A DNA stretch of 64,000 nt from Flammeovirgaceae bacterium (GCA_013204595.1 JABMNK010000031.1:1-64000), one strand, 5' to 3'; positions 36,686-46,866 are shown, numbered from the stretch's first letter. Numbers and translations are program-made. Notes: a model not told the origin generated them from the sequence alone.

Positions 36686-38686
36686 ATGAATGACTTTAGA
36701 CTACAAATAAGTCAAGGGTTGACTTCCTTTCTTCCTCCCGCGCGGCTTCCAGACCCACATGTTAGCCATGCCCCTAAAAGAAAAGACATATTAACCAATA
36801 CCGAGAAAAAATTGGCTTTGAGAAATGCACTTAGATATTTTCCAGCAGAATGGCACGTTGACTTATTGCCTGAGTTCCATAAGGAATTAACCGAATATGG
36901 CAGAATTTATATGTACAGATTCATGCCATCATATAAAATGTACGCACGCCCAATTGATCAATACCCTGCCAAAACCACTCAGGCAGCTGCAATCATGCAT
37001 ATGATACAAAACAACTTGGATCCAAATGTCGCCCAACACCCAGAGGAATTGATTACCTATGGCGGCAATGGAGCGGTATTTCAGAATTGGGCTCAATACT
37101 TACTGACGATGCAATATTTGAGCGAAATGACGGACGCGCAAACCTTACATATGTATTCTGGTCATCCTATGGGGTTATTCCCCTCATCCAAATCAGCTCC
37201 TAGAGTAGTAGTGACCAATGGGATGATGGTACCCAATTATTCGAAACCGGATGATCTTGAAAAATTTAATGCCTTGGGAGTGACTCAATATGGTCAAATG
37301 ACGGCTGGTTCTTACATGTATATTGGACCACAAGGAATTGTGCACGGCACCACGCTTACCTTGCTTAATGGATTCAGGAAAATATTGCCTAAAGGGGTGG
37401 GGCCGAGAGGAAAATTATTTCTGACAGCGGGGCTAGGGGGTATGAGTGGAGCACAACCAAAGGCAGGAAATATAGCAGAATGCATTACCGTTTGCGCAGA
37501 AGTCAATCCAGATGCGGCAAGAAAAAGATACGATCAAGGATGGGTTGATGAAATCATAGAGGATCTCGATGAACTCGTACTTAGAGTTGTTCGGGCCAAA
37601 GAAGGGCTGGAGATTGTGTCGATTGCTTATGTGGGAAATGTGGTAGACGTTTGGGAGCGATTTTACGAAAAAGAACTTTTTGTTGAATTGGGATCTGATC
37701 AAACTTCCTTACATAATCCATGGTCTGGGGGATATTATCCTGTAGGATTGACCTTTGACAAAGCCAATGCGTTAATCAAAACTGATCCGGAGAAATTTAA
37801 GCAAGAAGTTCAATCAACTTTAAGAAGACACGCGAAGGCCATAAATTCTCATGTTCAGAGAGGAACTTACTTCTTTGATTATGGAAATGCATTCTTATTA
37901 GAGGCTTCTAGAGCGGGGGCGGATGTGATGACAGCGGATGGATTAACATTTAAATATCGATCCTATGTTCAGGATATTTTAGGTCCGATGTGCTTTGACT
38001 ATGGGTTTGGTCCTTTCCGATGGGTATGTACCTCTGCAGATCCAGCAGATTTAGCGAAAACTGATGCGCTTGCATTGCGCACCATGCTGGTCCTTATGGC
38101 TGAGTCGCCTCCTCAAATCGTTCAGCAAATGCAAGATAATGTACAATGGATTCGGGAAGCCCAAAAAAATAATTTGGTAGTAGGTTCTCAGGCAAGAATT
38201 TTATATGCAGATGCAGAGGGTCGAATGGCCATAGCCAAAGCATTCAATGAGGCCATTAAGTCGGGGGAAATTTCAGCCCCTATTGTTTTGGGACGAGATC
38301 ATCACGATGTGAGTGGTACCGATTCACCTTATAGAGAAACAAGTAATATTTATGATGGGAGTCAATTTACGGCAGACATGGCCATTCAAAATGTCATTGG
38401 CGATAGTTTTAGGGGAGCTACTTGGGTCTCTATTCACAATGGAGGGGGCGTAGGATGGGGAGAGGTAATTAATGGGGGATTCGGAATGTTGTTAGATGGC
38501 AGTCAAGAAGCTGAAGAAAAGCTCAAGAGTATGTTGTTTTTTGATGTTAATAATGGAATTGCGCGTAGAAGCTGGGCAAGAAATGAGGAGGCAATTTTTG
38601 CCATCAAAAGAGCAATGCTCAAGACACCAGAATTAAAAATCACCTTACCCAATAATGTCAGTGACACCTTACTGGATCAAATTTAA
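36686..38686 (+). CDS. hutU: Urocanate hydratase
   Basis: HutU turns urocanate into 4-imidazolone-5-propanoate, the second step of histidine breakdown. From ATG 36686 it has 666 residues, the length of the longer urocanases. Visible are the early LRNALRYFPAEWH block, LITYGGNGAVFQNWAQYLLT (about residues 112-131), MYSGHPMGLFPSS, the NAD-binding TAGLGGMSGAQPKAG, and SGTDSPYRETSNIYDGSQFT near the end. The frame opens at 36578, but those 36 codons would start in a terminator. It is convergent with hutH, 13 bases apart; hutI and hutG are not in the window. Confidence 0.95.
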   Translation: MNDFRLQISQGLTSFLPPARLPDPHVSHAPKRKDILTNTEKKLALRNALRYFPAEWHVDLLPEFHKELTEYGRIYMYRFMPSYKMYARPIDQYPAKTTQAAAIMHMIQNNLDPNVAQHPEELITYGGNGAVFQNWAQYLLTMQYLSEMTDAQTLHMYSGHPMGLFPSSKSAPRVVVTNGMMVPNYSKPDDLEKFNALGVTQYGQMTAGSYMYIGPQGIVHGTTLTLLNGFRKILPKGVGPRGKLFLTAGLGGMSGAQPKAGNIAECITVCAEVNPDAARKRYDQGWVDEIIEDLDELVLRVVRAKEGLEIVSIAYVGNVVDVWERFYEKELFVELGSDQTSLHNPWSGGYYPVGLTFDKANALIKTDPEKFKQEVQSTLRRHAKAINSHVQRGTYFFDYGNAFLLEASRAGADVMTADGLTFKYRSYVQDILGPMCFDYGFGPFRWVCTSADPADLAKTDALALRTMLVLMAESPPQIVQQMQDNVQWIREAQKNNLVVGSQARILYADAEGRMAIAKAFNEAIKSGEISAPIVLGRDHHDVSGTDSPYRETSNIYDGSQFTADMAIQNVIGDSFRGATWVSIHNGGGVGWGEVINGGFGMLLDGSQEAEEKLKSMLFFDVNNGIARRSWARNEEAIFAIKRAMLKTPELKITLPNNVSDTLLDQI

Positions 38687-38699
38687 ACGGCGTTTATAT

Positions 38700-40253
38700 T
38701 TATTCAGTTAACGAGCGATTGAGTGAAATTCCGTGGTCATTGGCTGCTAAGTTTGCCGTTTTGACAAGTTGACCTGAGGTAATCAGTCCATGACCGATTT
38801 TAATATCATGACCAAAAATACGGTCTTCCTCCGCGTGATCAATTTGTGATCGGATCAAGGAATGACACTGATCTAAGATCGGTCCAGATTTTAGCGGTTT
38901 ATGATAATCGAATGCCTGGGCTGCACAAATTAGTTCAATTGCCAGAATATTTTCAAGATTGTCTAAAATCATATTCAGTTTGCGACCGCTTATAGAGCCC
39001 ATACTCACATGGTCTTCCTGGCCCAATGAAGTTGGTATACTGTCAGCGCTGGCAGGCCAGCAAAGACCTTTATTTTCGCTCGCAAGGGCAGCCGAAGTGT
39101 ACTGTGGAATCATGAATCCTGAATTGATCCCGGTATTTTTCATTAATAGTCTAGGTAATCCTCCATTTTTACCTTCGAGTAGTAAGTAAGTCCGGCGATC
39201 AGAGATGTTACCAATTTCAGAAGCAGCTAATCCAGCATAATCCAAAGGAAGTGCAAGTAATTGTCCATGAAAATTCCCGCCACTAATAGATTCTTCGGCA
39301 CTTAGAATGATGGGATTATCTGTTACTGAATTTAATTCGGTAGTGACTAATTGATTCAAATGGGCCCAAGCGTTCCTCGATGCCCCATGTACTTGTGGGA
39401 TGCATCTTAAGGAATATGGATCCTGCACTCGGCCACAATTTTTATGAGATTCAACCATTTCAGACCCACGAAGTAGCACCGTCATGCGATAAGCCACGTG
39501 TTGAGAACCTTCAAAAGGCCTTAGTTTATGTAATTCCTCTTTGAATGGAGAAACAGAGCCTAATAAGCCTTCTAACGACATAGCTCCTATAATGTCGGCT
39601 GCCTCGAGACAATTGAAAAGACGACTCACGCCAAGTACGGCATAAGCGAGAATAAATTGCGTTCCGTTGATTAGTGCTAAACCTTCTTTAGGCCCTAAAG
39701 AAATAGGTGTCAATTGGTGTAACTGCTGCATAGCTATCACCGCTAATTTTTCTCCCGCTACTTTAACTTCTCCAAATCCGATCAATGGAAGGAAAAGATG
39801 AGCTAGTGGGGCCAAGTCTCCTGATGCGCCTACAGAGCCTTGAGAGGGGACGATGGGTGTTATTTGGTTATTGATAAAGTATAAAATTCTTTCGAGTACA
39901 GCCAAAGAGATCCCCGAATACCCCATACTTAGGGCGTGTACTTTGGTAATCATCATTAAGCGCGAAATAATTTCGGGAACTTCTGGCCCCACACCTACAC
40001 TATGGCTTTTGAGAATATTTTCTTGAAGTAATTTGATTTGCTCTTTTGATATTTTAGAATCACAGAGCGGCCCAAAGCCAGTGTTAATTCCATAAACAGT
40101 TTTTTCACTTTCGGCAATTAGCAGGGTATTTTTATGGCTTAAATTAATGTTAACTTTTGCCCTTTCACCAATGGCACATCCGATTTCACCATTAGCGATT
40201 TGAAGGGCCACGGTGGGGGTCAGTAGATCTTCTCCAAAGTAAAATGTCGTCAT
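38700..40253 (-). CDS. hutH: Histidine ammonia-lyase
   Basis: HutH removes ammonia from histidine to give urocanate, the substrate of the neighbouring HutU. The 517-residue enzyme contains YGINTGFGPL (Tyr of the active site, about 53-62) and GSVGASGDLAPLAHL, whose Ala-Ser-Gly forms the MIO prosthetic group (about 142-144). QDPYSLRCIPQVHGA and SGGNFHGQ are also present. It lies 16 bases downstream of the 927-residue membrane/TPR gene on the same strand, so it seems to be the last gene of an operon that otherwise has no histidine genes. A phenylalanine or tyrosine ammonia-lyase is less likely given hutU next door. Confidence 0.95.
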   Translation of the reverse strand: MTTFYFGEDLLTPTVALQIANGEIGCAIGERAKVNINLSHKNTLLIAESEKTVYGINTGFGPLCDSKISKEQIKLLQENILKSHSVGVGPEVPEIISRLMMITKVHALSMGYSGISLAVLERILYFINNQITPIVPSQGSVGASGDLAPLAHLFLPLIGFGEVKVAGEKLAVIAMQQLHQLTPISLGPKEGLALINGTQFILAYAVLGVSRLFNCLEAADIIGAMSLEGLLGSVSPFKEELHKLRPFEGSQHVAYRMTVLLRGSEMVESHKNCGRVQDPYSLRCIPQVHGASRNAWAHLNQLVTTELNSVTDNPIILSAEESISGGNFHGQLLALPLDYAGLAASEIGNISDRRTYLLLEGKNGGLPRLLMKNTGINSGFMIPQYTSAALASENKGLCWPASADSIPTSLGQEDHVSMGSISGRKLNMILDNLENILAIELICAAQAFDYHKPLKSGPILDQCHSLIRSQIDHAEEDRIFGHDIKIGHGLITSGQLVKTANLAANDHGISLNRSLTE

Positions 40254-40269
40254 ACGTTAAATTTTAATA

Positions 40270-43053
40270 TCAAAGCCATTCTTTAGAATTAGCCATTCTT
40301 TTTCGTTGTTCCAAATAATACATTTGAGCAAAAGTATTCATCTCCTTTTCGGGAAGCAATTCTCTGAGTCGCATATAGGCCGTATCGGCATATTCAGGTA
40401 CCCCCAATTGAATGGCAGTAAAACAATACATTTTTAATATTGGCACCGAATATGGATTAAGTTCTATAGCGTCAATCAGTAAATCGTACTTTTTCTGTAA
40501 ATCGATCGTGGGGTCATCCATTATTTTTATCATGGGCCATTCGTTAAATGCATTCATGCCTACTTCTTCCCAATCGTAAGCTGTATCTAGATAATTCTCA
40601 TAAAATGATTTTTCTGCTGGATTCACTAAGGTAATTAGGAGATCCATTTTATCGGTTATATCTTCAATATGTCCGGCATCTAATGTGGTTTCAACGTATC
40701 TTTTCCAAATGCTCCGTAAATCATTAGTTGAGATAAGTGAAATTTGTTCCAAGGAGGTCCAATTAAATTCTTCTGGGCGGTAATAGTAATAAGCTACACT
40801 TTGGTTATTCAGCCCTTCTATTATGGGCATTATGCTGTTTGTTAATTGGTTATTTGAAGAATCTATAGCCAGAATGCTTTTAAGCGAGTTTTTTGATAGC
40901 GACCAGTTCTGGGCTTCTAGTCCAGCAATCATCAGGTTGTAATCGCTCATCAGCACCCCATATCTTTTTGCTTTAATAAAAAAATCAATAGCCAATTTGG
41001 GAGCCCCTTGATGTAATGCCAATTTCCCCATTTGCTCAAAAATAAGGCCTTTACCCAGAGCATCAGATAATGTACTTGCGGCATCCAATTTTTTAAAAGC
41101 ATCATTTGCGTAACCGGCAAGAAAGAGACCAATGGCTTGTGAGTTAAGTATTTCACGATTCCAATCTCCGGATTTATTCGTAGACAAAATCTTATCCGAT
41201 TGTATATGAAGTGCGATGCTATCGCCAAGTAAGTTCGCATTGATAAGAAGTGCAGCCGTATGGAGCGTAAAAGGTTCCAATTCAGTGGGACTCAATTTTG
41301 GGTTGAAGGAAGTTTTTGAGCGAAGGTTACTGCCGAGCATGTTTACTTTTAGAGGGATGGTTGCCGTCAGATAGTTTTCACTGTCCCACTCAGGAGTACC
41401 CATGAACCAGGTGTTTACTAAAATAGCTTGATTCCATTGATCCGTAGGACCTGCATTTTCAAGTATTTGGCGTGCGCTATGTTGATTTCCATTTTCAAAA
41501 TAGCGGACTGCTAGGTTATTTTGGATTTCACCAGAATTAAAAAAATCAGATTGCGCTTTGTTTAAAACACCAATAGCACTGGTAGTTTCTTCTTTTTTGC
41601 TGTAGGCATCTGCAGTATTGAGATAAGCAAATTCGGAGGGATTTCTTTTGGTGGATCGATTGAAATGATATAAACTCTTATCGATGTTTCCTTTTTTCAG
41701 ATAGTAATCACCTAGTTGATAATGGGAATGGTGACTATCCCAAGCAAAAACACTGCCCTGTCTAAAATATTCCATTGCGAGCGGCAACTCACCACTTGCC
41801 TTAAAATAGTCACCGCTATAGTTATATTCGGCACCAACTAATTTCTTATATGCAATTTTATCCGCGATTAGAAAAACGGCCAATATCAAGATGAGGCCAG
41901 CGATTTTTGAAGTAATATAAGGAAAGCTTTGCTCAGTATAAACCACTTTATAGACTTGTAAGCCCCTTACGAGTGGGTCAATAAAGTTGACAATTAAATA
42001 AATAAAAAAGATGCCCCCAAATCCCAAATGGGCATAGATGATAAAATAGTTCATGGCATCATAATGGGCATCATTGCCATACGCCGCACCCAAATTGAGA
42101 TGGACCAAAGCGATGCTGCCAATTAATAAAAAAAACCAAGTAATCTCAAAATCCTTATTCAAAAACTGATTGAACATAAACTGCTTGAATTGGATGGTAT
42201 AAAGAGCAACTAGTGCGGAGGCATACATCAAGTAATACGGATTGATAATATCAAATTCAAAATCAATGAGTCCTGCCTTTCTTGACCAAAACAATCCCAG
42301 CGCACCTAGATAAACCCCTCCAAAAACGATCAGATGCTTTTCATTATTTGCGGATCCTCGTGTTTTGGTGAGCACGTAAAGCAATCCAAAGAGGAGTTCT
42401 TCAGAAATAAATAGGACGAAAAAAAACGTTAGTGCGGCTATTCCTAGATGAGTCCTCGCAATAGACCATTGTAGCAGCAATGGATTTTGTAGGTTGCAAA
42501 TCGCAAGAAAAAGCCCTGTAATAATTGAGATTATCCCCCATTTTATTAAAAAAGAGGGTTTGTTATTGAACGAATGGAAATAATAAGTCGGCCCGAGCAC
42601 CAACAATACCCACCCAATGGTCACCCATTTGGCACCCTCCTTAGATCCGAAAATGCCCAAGGAATCAAGATCCATATAATTGAGAAAAAGAATGACTATC
42701 CCCGAGAAGATAAAGAACCAAAAGCTTTTTAAATGCGTACTGAAGGCCAACAGCCCACAACTACCTATCCATATCAAAAGCATTAAAAGGACTCCAATGG
42801 GTCTAGTTTGCGTCACGCTACTACCCAAAAATACTTCGGTGATAAAGTTGACGGGCGCTGAAATAGTAAAGTTAAATGGACCTTTATCAAACGTTAGCAA
42901 TTCGGTCATCTCTTTGTGGAGTGAACTGGTTAGTTCCCAATTTAGATAAAGATGGGCGCCAAAATACTGAAAACAACCCAGCGTAATCAACAGGAGTAGA
43001 AATACCCCAATTAATATCTTGGCGATGCTATTATCATAGGGAGTCAAGGACAT
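40270..43053 (-). CDS. Large polytopic membrane protein with TPR region, function unknown
   Basis: I cannot assign this 927-residue protein. The first 400 residues hold about ten or more hydrophobic segments (for example LIGVFLLLLITLGCFQYFGA at about 13-32 and AGLILILAVFLIADKIAY at about 387-404), resembling glycosyltransferase-C-like or O-antigen-ligase-like membrane parts. The second half (about 410-920) is soluble-looking and repeat-rich, with TPR-like units (SGELPLAMEYFRQGSVFAWD, GNIDKSLYHFNRSTKRNP). It lies 3 bases after gatC and 16 bases before hutH on the same strand. Position in an envelope-rich region suggests surface glycan or protein processing, but this is only a guess. Confidence 0.85.
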   Translation of the reverse strand: MSLTPYDNSIAKILIGVFLLLLITLGCFQYFGAHLYLNWELTSSLHKEMTELLTFDKGPFNFTISAPVNFITEVFLGSSVTQTRPIGVLLMLLIWIGSCGLLAFSTHLKSFWFFIFSGIVILFLNYMDLDSLGIFGSKEGAKWVTIGWVLLVLGPTYYFHSFNNKPSFLIKWGIISIITGLFLAICNLQNPLLLQWSIARTHLGIAALTFFFVLFISEELLFGLLYVLTKTRGSANNEKHLIVFGGVYLGALGLFWSRKAGLIDFEFDIINPYYLMYASALVALYTIQFKQFMFNQFLNKDFEITWFFLLIGSIALVHLNLGAAYGNDAHYDAMNYFIIYAHLGFGGIFFIYLIVNFIDPLVRGLQVYKVVYTEQSFPYITSKIAGLILILAVFLIADKIAYKKLVGAEYNYSGDYFKASGELPLAMEYFRQGSVFAWDSHHSHYQLGDYYLKKGNIDKSLYHFNRSTKRNPSEFAYLNTADAYSKKEETTSAIGVLNKAQSDFFNSGEIQNNLAVRYFENGNQHSARQILENAGPTDQWNQAILVNTWFMGTPEWDSENYLTATIPLKVNMLGSNLRSKTSFNPKLSPTELEPFTLHTAALLINANLLGDSIALHIQSDKILSTNKSGDWNREILNSQAIGLFLAGYANDAFKKLDAASTLSDALGKGLIFEQMGKLALHQGAPKLAIDFFIKAKRYGVLMSDYNLMIAGLEAQNWSLSKNSLKSILAIDSSNNQLTNSIMPIIEGLNNQSVAYYYYRPEEFNWTSLEQISLISTNDLRSIWKRYVETTLDAGHIEDITDKMDLLITLVNPAEKSFYENYLDTAYDWEEVGMNAFNEWPMIKIMDDPTIDLQKKYDLLIDAIELNPYSVPILKMYCFTAIQLGVPEYADTAYMRLRELLPEKEMNTFAQMYYLEQRKRMANSKEWL

Positions 43054-43056
43054 ATT

Positions 43057-43344
43057 TTAATCGATAACTTTGGGAACTTTGAAGAATCCGGCGCCGTGAT
43101 CCGGTGCGTTTTTTAGTAGGTCGTCATTTGAAAGTTCATTCTCGGCCTTATCGACTCTAAAAATATTTTCTTCAAAAGACATATGTGTCAAAGGCGCTAT
43201 GCCCGTCGTATCTAATTCCTCCAGTTTTTTCACCCAAGTGATGATACGTTCCATGTCGGCGATAAGTGCTGTTTCTTTGCTTTGGTCCACCTCAATTCTT
43301 GACAAGTGGGCAAGTTTTTGAATGGTTGCTTTATCAATCTTCAT
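43057..43344 (-). CDS. gatC: Glutamyl/aspartyl-tRNA amidotransferase subunit C
   Basis: GatC is the small stabilising subunit of GatCAB. From ATG 43344 it has 95 residues starting MKIDKATIQKLAHLSRIEVD, with ITWVKKLEELDTTGIAPLTH and the C-terminal FFKVPKVI, all standard for the family. The longest frame begins at 43380 but the extra 12 residues do not fit the family N-terminus and would overlap the acyltransferase gene. gatA is 20 kb away. The 927-residue membrane protein gene follows after 3 bases. Confidence 0.93.
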   Translation of the reverse strand: MKIDKATIQKLAHLSRIEVDQSKETALIADMERIITWVKKLEELDTTGIAPLTHMSFEENIFRVDKAENELSNDDLLKNAPDHGAGFFKVPKVID

Positions 43345-43357
43345 AGTCTGCTCAAAG

Positions 43358-44095
43358 TTAAGTAAAATCTTTCGTGGCATTTAACTCTGATTGAATAACC
43401 TCAAATACTTTGTTTTTCATTTTCAGAATTTCGTCTTCATTTTGTGATGCTGGCATGATAGGTGCGTGTAGCACGATCCTCATCTTTCCTGGAATAATAT
43501 TAAACTCAACCTCATCAGGGATGATTTTGTGATTGTCAAGAAAGCTCACTGGTATGATAGGAATCTGCTTATCGACGGAAGCCCGAAAAGCGCCATCAAG
43601 AAAGGGCGTCATGAGCGGTAGGCTTTTGGTCTTAATACCTCCTTCAGGAAAAAAGCAAAGACTGAAGCCAGAATCAATGACTGATAAAGCTTTTTGTAAG
43701 CTTTCGGCCCTACTTTTCATACTTGATCTATTAACAGTGATATGAATCTTCCTGAACATATAGCCAAATAGCGGCACAGAAGCAATTGAATTTTTCCCTA
43801 TGAATTTACTGTATATGGGAATACGGGCAATAGCTGGGATATCCAAATATGAAAAATGATTGGCGCACAAGATGTACTGTTGATTTTTTTTTAATTCAAA
43901 GCGAAGGTCCATAGATACCCTTAAAAAAATCAGTGGAAAATAGATTCGAGCCCATAGGTAATTGGTTTTTAGCGCGGTTCCATGCCATTTCTCGTTTTGA
44001 GCACAGATGAAAAACACAGGAAAAAAAATCAAAAATGTAATGATAAAAAGAAACGCCGCATAAGCAGTGAATAGGCGCGTAGCATTTTTTTTCAT
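43358..44095 (-). CDS. 1-acyl-sn-glycerol-3-phosphate acyltransferase (PlsC family)
   Basis: The 245-residue membrane protein begins with one or two hydrophobic helices (about 10-32) and has the acyltransferase motifs: NHFSYLDIPA (HX4D, about 79-88), the KNSIASVPLFGYMFRKIHIT region with motif II-like content, and FPEGGIKT (motif III, about 155-162), followed by IPIIPVSF. It should acylate lysophosphatidic acid or a related acceptor in phospholipid synthesis. It is the first gene of the run acyltransferase-gatC-membrane TPR-hutH, with a minus-strand TAACTTTG box about 65 bases upstream. Confidence 0.92.
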   Translation of the reverse strand: MKKNATRLFTAYAAFLFIITFLIFFPVFFICAQNEKWHGTALKTNYLWARIYFPLIFLRVSMDLRFELKKNQQYILCANHFSYLDIPAIARIPIYSKFIGKNSIASVPLFGYMFRKIHITVNRSSMKSRAESLQKALSVIDSGFSLCFFPEGGIKTKSLPLMTPFLDGAFRASVDKQIPIIPVSFLDNHKIIPDEVEFNIIPGKMRIVLHAPIMPASQNEDEILKMKNKVFEVIQSELNATKDFT

Positions 44096-44411
44096 TTATA
44101 ATGATCGTTTTATTTTGTGTGTAATTAAAAAAAGAATTTTATCTTGAAAATAGCTTGCCAAAGTTAAAGGATAATTTTCATGTCTACGAAAAGTATCTTT
44201 CGAAACAAAAATTCAGAGTTATTCGTAAATAATCAGTATTCAGCTAAAATAAGCTATGTTTTATCCGACCCACTTAAAATCGATTAACTTTGAATGTAAC
44301 TTTAACATACGGTGTGCAGGACCGAAATTTACGTAAAACAGAATTTAACATTCGGAAATAGTCCAATTATCGGACTCATGTGATAGTCTAGAAATATTAA
44401 ATCAGATAATC
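44096..44411. promoter_or_regulatory. Divergent promoter region, acyltransferase operon and ABC exporter
   Basis: This 316-base AT-rich gap has no open frame worth calling. It holds a minus-strand -7 box TAACTTTG at 44159-44166 with a -33-like TTCG about 20 bases farther out, for the acyltransferase operon, and a plus-strand TAACTTTG at 44285-44292 for the ABC genes. A small inverted repeat AGTCC/GGACT lies at 44360-44376 in the ABC leader. Confidence 0.5.
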
Positions 44412-45317
44412 TTGGATTTACTTAACATTGAAAATATCAGTAAGGCTTATAGTGCCCATCAAGCATTATCGGCAATCAATCTAATCATACCTGAACAAAG
44501 TATTTTTGGATTATTGGGCCCAAATGGCTCGGGAAAAACGACTTTAATTCGAATCATCAACCGGATCATTCAGCAGGATTCAGGTAGGGTATTTTTAAGA
44601 GGTCAAGAGATGGATCATGAGCTGGTCAGGAAAATAGGCTATTTGCCTGAGGAGCGGGGGTTGTATAAAAAAATGAAGGTAGGAGAGCAATTAGTTTATT
44701 TGGCTCAATTGAAGGGACTTCCCCGTGTGGAGGCGGTAAAGCGGATCAAGCAGTGGTTAGAAAAATTAGCACTTCAAGATTGGTGGAATAAAAATGTAGA
44801 AGATTTGTCCAAGGGAATGGCACAAAAAGTGCAGTTTATTGCTACGGTGGTCCATGAGCCGACTTTATTGATCTTGGATGAACCTTTTTCCGGGTTTGAT
44901 CCGATCAATGCAGACCTGATTAAGAATGAGATTTTAGAGTTAAGAGATCGGGGTGCGACCATTATATTTTCAACCCATCGAATGGAGTCTGTGGAAGAAT
45001 TATGTGATCATATTGCCCTATTTAATCAATCTCAAAAAATATTGGATGGCCCCAAAAGGAAGATCAAAGAGCAGCATAAAAAAGGGTTGTATCAAATTAC
45101 TTTTAAAGGGACTTTGGAGGCAAAAGAAGCTTTTTCAGTACAGCAACTTACCACAAATGAAGAGGGTTTGCAGCAGGCAGTTTTGAAATTCAATGAGGAG
45201 GCTAAGCCCAATGACTTGATTCAATTGTTAATCAAAGAAGTCGAATTGTATTCTTTTGCTGAGAAAATCCCTACCATTAATGAGATATTCATATCTAAAG
45301 TCACGACTGAATCATGA
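44412..45317 (+). CDS. ABC exporter ATP-binding protein (NatA-like)
   Basis: The 301-residue ATPase has Walker A GPNGSGKTTL (about 37-46), signature LSKGMAQKVQFIATV (about 134-148), Walker B LLILDEPFSGFDP (about 154-166) and a switch His in STHRMES. The C-terminal 80 residues are the DUF4162-like tail found in NatA-type exporters, ending AEKIPTINEIFISKV. It is coupled by a 4-base overlap to the permease gene. The start is TTG at 44412. The pair resembles the sodium exporter NatAB, but the substrate cannot be told from sequence. Confidence 0.93.
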   Translation: MDLLNIENISKAYSAHQALSAINLIIPEQSIFGLLGPNGSGKTTLIRIINRIIQQDSGRVFLRGQEMDHELVRKIGYLPEERGLYKKMKVGEQLVYLAQLKGLPRVEAVKRIKQWLEKLALQDWWNKNVEDLSKGMAQKVQFIATVVHEPTLLILDEPFSGFDPINADLIKNEILELRDRGATIIFSTHRMESVEELCDHIALFNQSQKILDGPKRKIKEQHKKGLYQITFKGTLEAKEAFSVQQLTTNEEGLQQAVLKFNEEAKPNDLIQLLIKEVELYSFAEKIPTINEIFISKVTTES

Positions 45318-46615
45318 ATAAAATCAATATTATCATCGCACGAGAATTTTTGACCAGGGTCAGGAAGAAGTCTTTTATTATCGCGAGTTTATTGGGCCCT
45401 ATTATCATGGGTGCTGTTTTGTTCTTGCCAGCCTATTTTGCTATGAATAGTCAAGGATCCAAATCCTTTGTGGTGATCGATGAGAGTGAGCAAATGGAGA
45501 CACTTTTTGTTTCAGATGAAGACATTGAGTACCGCTATGTCATCATGAGCTTAGAAGAGGCGAAAAGGGACCTTAGAGAAAATGATGCTGATGGATTGAT
45601 CTATATTCCTGCTTTTAATGTGGAAGATCCGAAAGGATTTATCCTTTATGCCACATCTAACCAGAGTTTATCAACCATAAGCGATATTGAGCGAAAGATT
45701 GACAACTATATTGAAGAGATACGCTTAGAGGCATCCGGATTGGACAAAGCGATTATCGATTCATTTAAGGTCAATATAGAGGTTAGCACGATTAACTTAA
45801 GTGAAACCGGGGCAGAGCAAGAAAGTAGCTCCGGAGCGGCCACGGTTATTGGATATATCGCTTCTTTTTTGATTTATATGTTTGTTTTTATTTATGGAGC
45901 CATGTGTATGAGGGGCGTCATTGAAGAAAAGAACAGTCGAATTGTGGAGGTCATATTGTCATCAGTGAAGCCGTTTGAGTTGATGATGGGTAAAGTTATC
46001 GGTATCGCTATGGTAGGACTTACTCAATTTGTACTTTGGATTTTACTGACAGGTGCGGTAACTATGGGCGTTTCAGCGGTAATGGTGTCGGATGGCGCAG
46101 AAATGGCGCAAGTGGCTGCAGGAGACAATATTATTCAAATGGAACCTACCCTAATTGAAAATGCATTTTCTGCATTAGGAGCAGTGAATTTCCCATTGGT
46201 TATAGGGGCATTTTTGTTTTATTTCATTGGGGGGTATTTGTTGTATGGGGCACTGTTTGCGGCCATTGGATCTGCCTCAGATAGCGATGCCGACGCACAA
46301 CAATTTATATTTCCCGTGACGGCGCCACTCATCGTTTCTATAATTTCATTGAGTATCGTATTGGAAGATCCTCATGGATCGATCGCATTTTGGATGTCTA
46401 TAATTCCCTTTACCTCACCCATCATTATGATGATGAGAATTCCTTTTGGAGTGGCGCCATGGGAGTTGATTTTGTCTATGTCCATGTTGATCTTAGGCTT
46501 CCTTTTTACTTTGTGGATAGCGGGGCGCATTTATCGGATCGGAATTTTAATGCACGGAACCAAGGTGAACTGGAAAATTTTAGCCAAATGGTTTATGACC
46601 AGTGATGAAATGTAG
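45314..46615 (+). CDS. ABC exporter permease (NatB-like, ABC-2 type)
   Basis: The 433-residue permease has one N-terminal membrane helix (FIIASLLGPIIMGAVLFLPA, about 21-40), a large extracytoplasmic part (about 45-180), and five or six more membrane helices in its second half. It has the characteristic MRGVIEEKNSRIVEVILSSV segment (about 199-218) of ABC-2 NatB-like permeases. With the ATPase upstream it makes a complete exporter. The downstream genes are convergent and there is no clear terminator in the 250-base gap. Confidence 0.92.
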   Translation: MNKINIIIAREFLTRVRKKSFIIASLLGPIIMGAVLFLPAYFAMNSQGSKSFVVIDESEQMETLFVSDEDIEYRYVIMSLEEAKRDLRENDADGLIYIPAFNVEDPKGFILYATSNQSLSTISDIERKIDNYIEEIRLEASGLDKAIIDSFKVNIEVSTINLSETGAEQESSSGAATVIGYIASFLIYMFVFIYGAMCMRGVIEEKNSRIVEVILSSVKPFELMMGKVIGIAMVGLTQFVLWILLTGAVTMGVSAVMVSDGAEMAQVAAGDNIIQMEPTLIENAFSALGAVNFPLVIGAFLFYFIGGYLLYGALFAAIGSASDSDADAQQFIFPVTAPLIVSIISLSIVLEDPHGSIAFWMSIIPFTSPIIMMMRIPFGVAPWELILSMSMLILGFLFTLWIAGRIYRIGILMHGTKVNWKILAKWFMTSDEM

Positions 46616-46866
46616 AATATATATATTTTAAAAATTCTCTTTTATTCAGATAGGTGGCGAGTAAGTGAACGGCTGCATCTCGAAGGTCATAGCTCGTATA
46701 TCCGGATGCGATAAGCAGAATGCTGTTTTTTTATTGATACAGTGTTCATAATATGAAAATTAGCCCAAAGCGAGATTATTGCTAAATCCGTATATTTTCT
46801 TTAGGCCAGTATTATGGGTTCCGAATTTTAGTCTTCCAGCTTTTCGTATTGAATACTTTTAAGTAG
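46616..46866. other. Intergenic gap between convergent ABC modules
   Basis: About 250 bases, with an ATATATAT run at its left and no terminator hairpin that I can see. On the minus strand there is an open stretch without a start codon around 46630-46730 (reads IASGYTSYDLRDAAVHLL). It has no recognisable family and may be chance or a gene relic. Confidence 0.35.
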
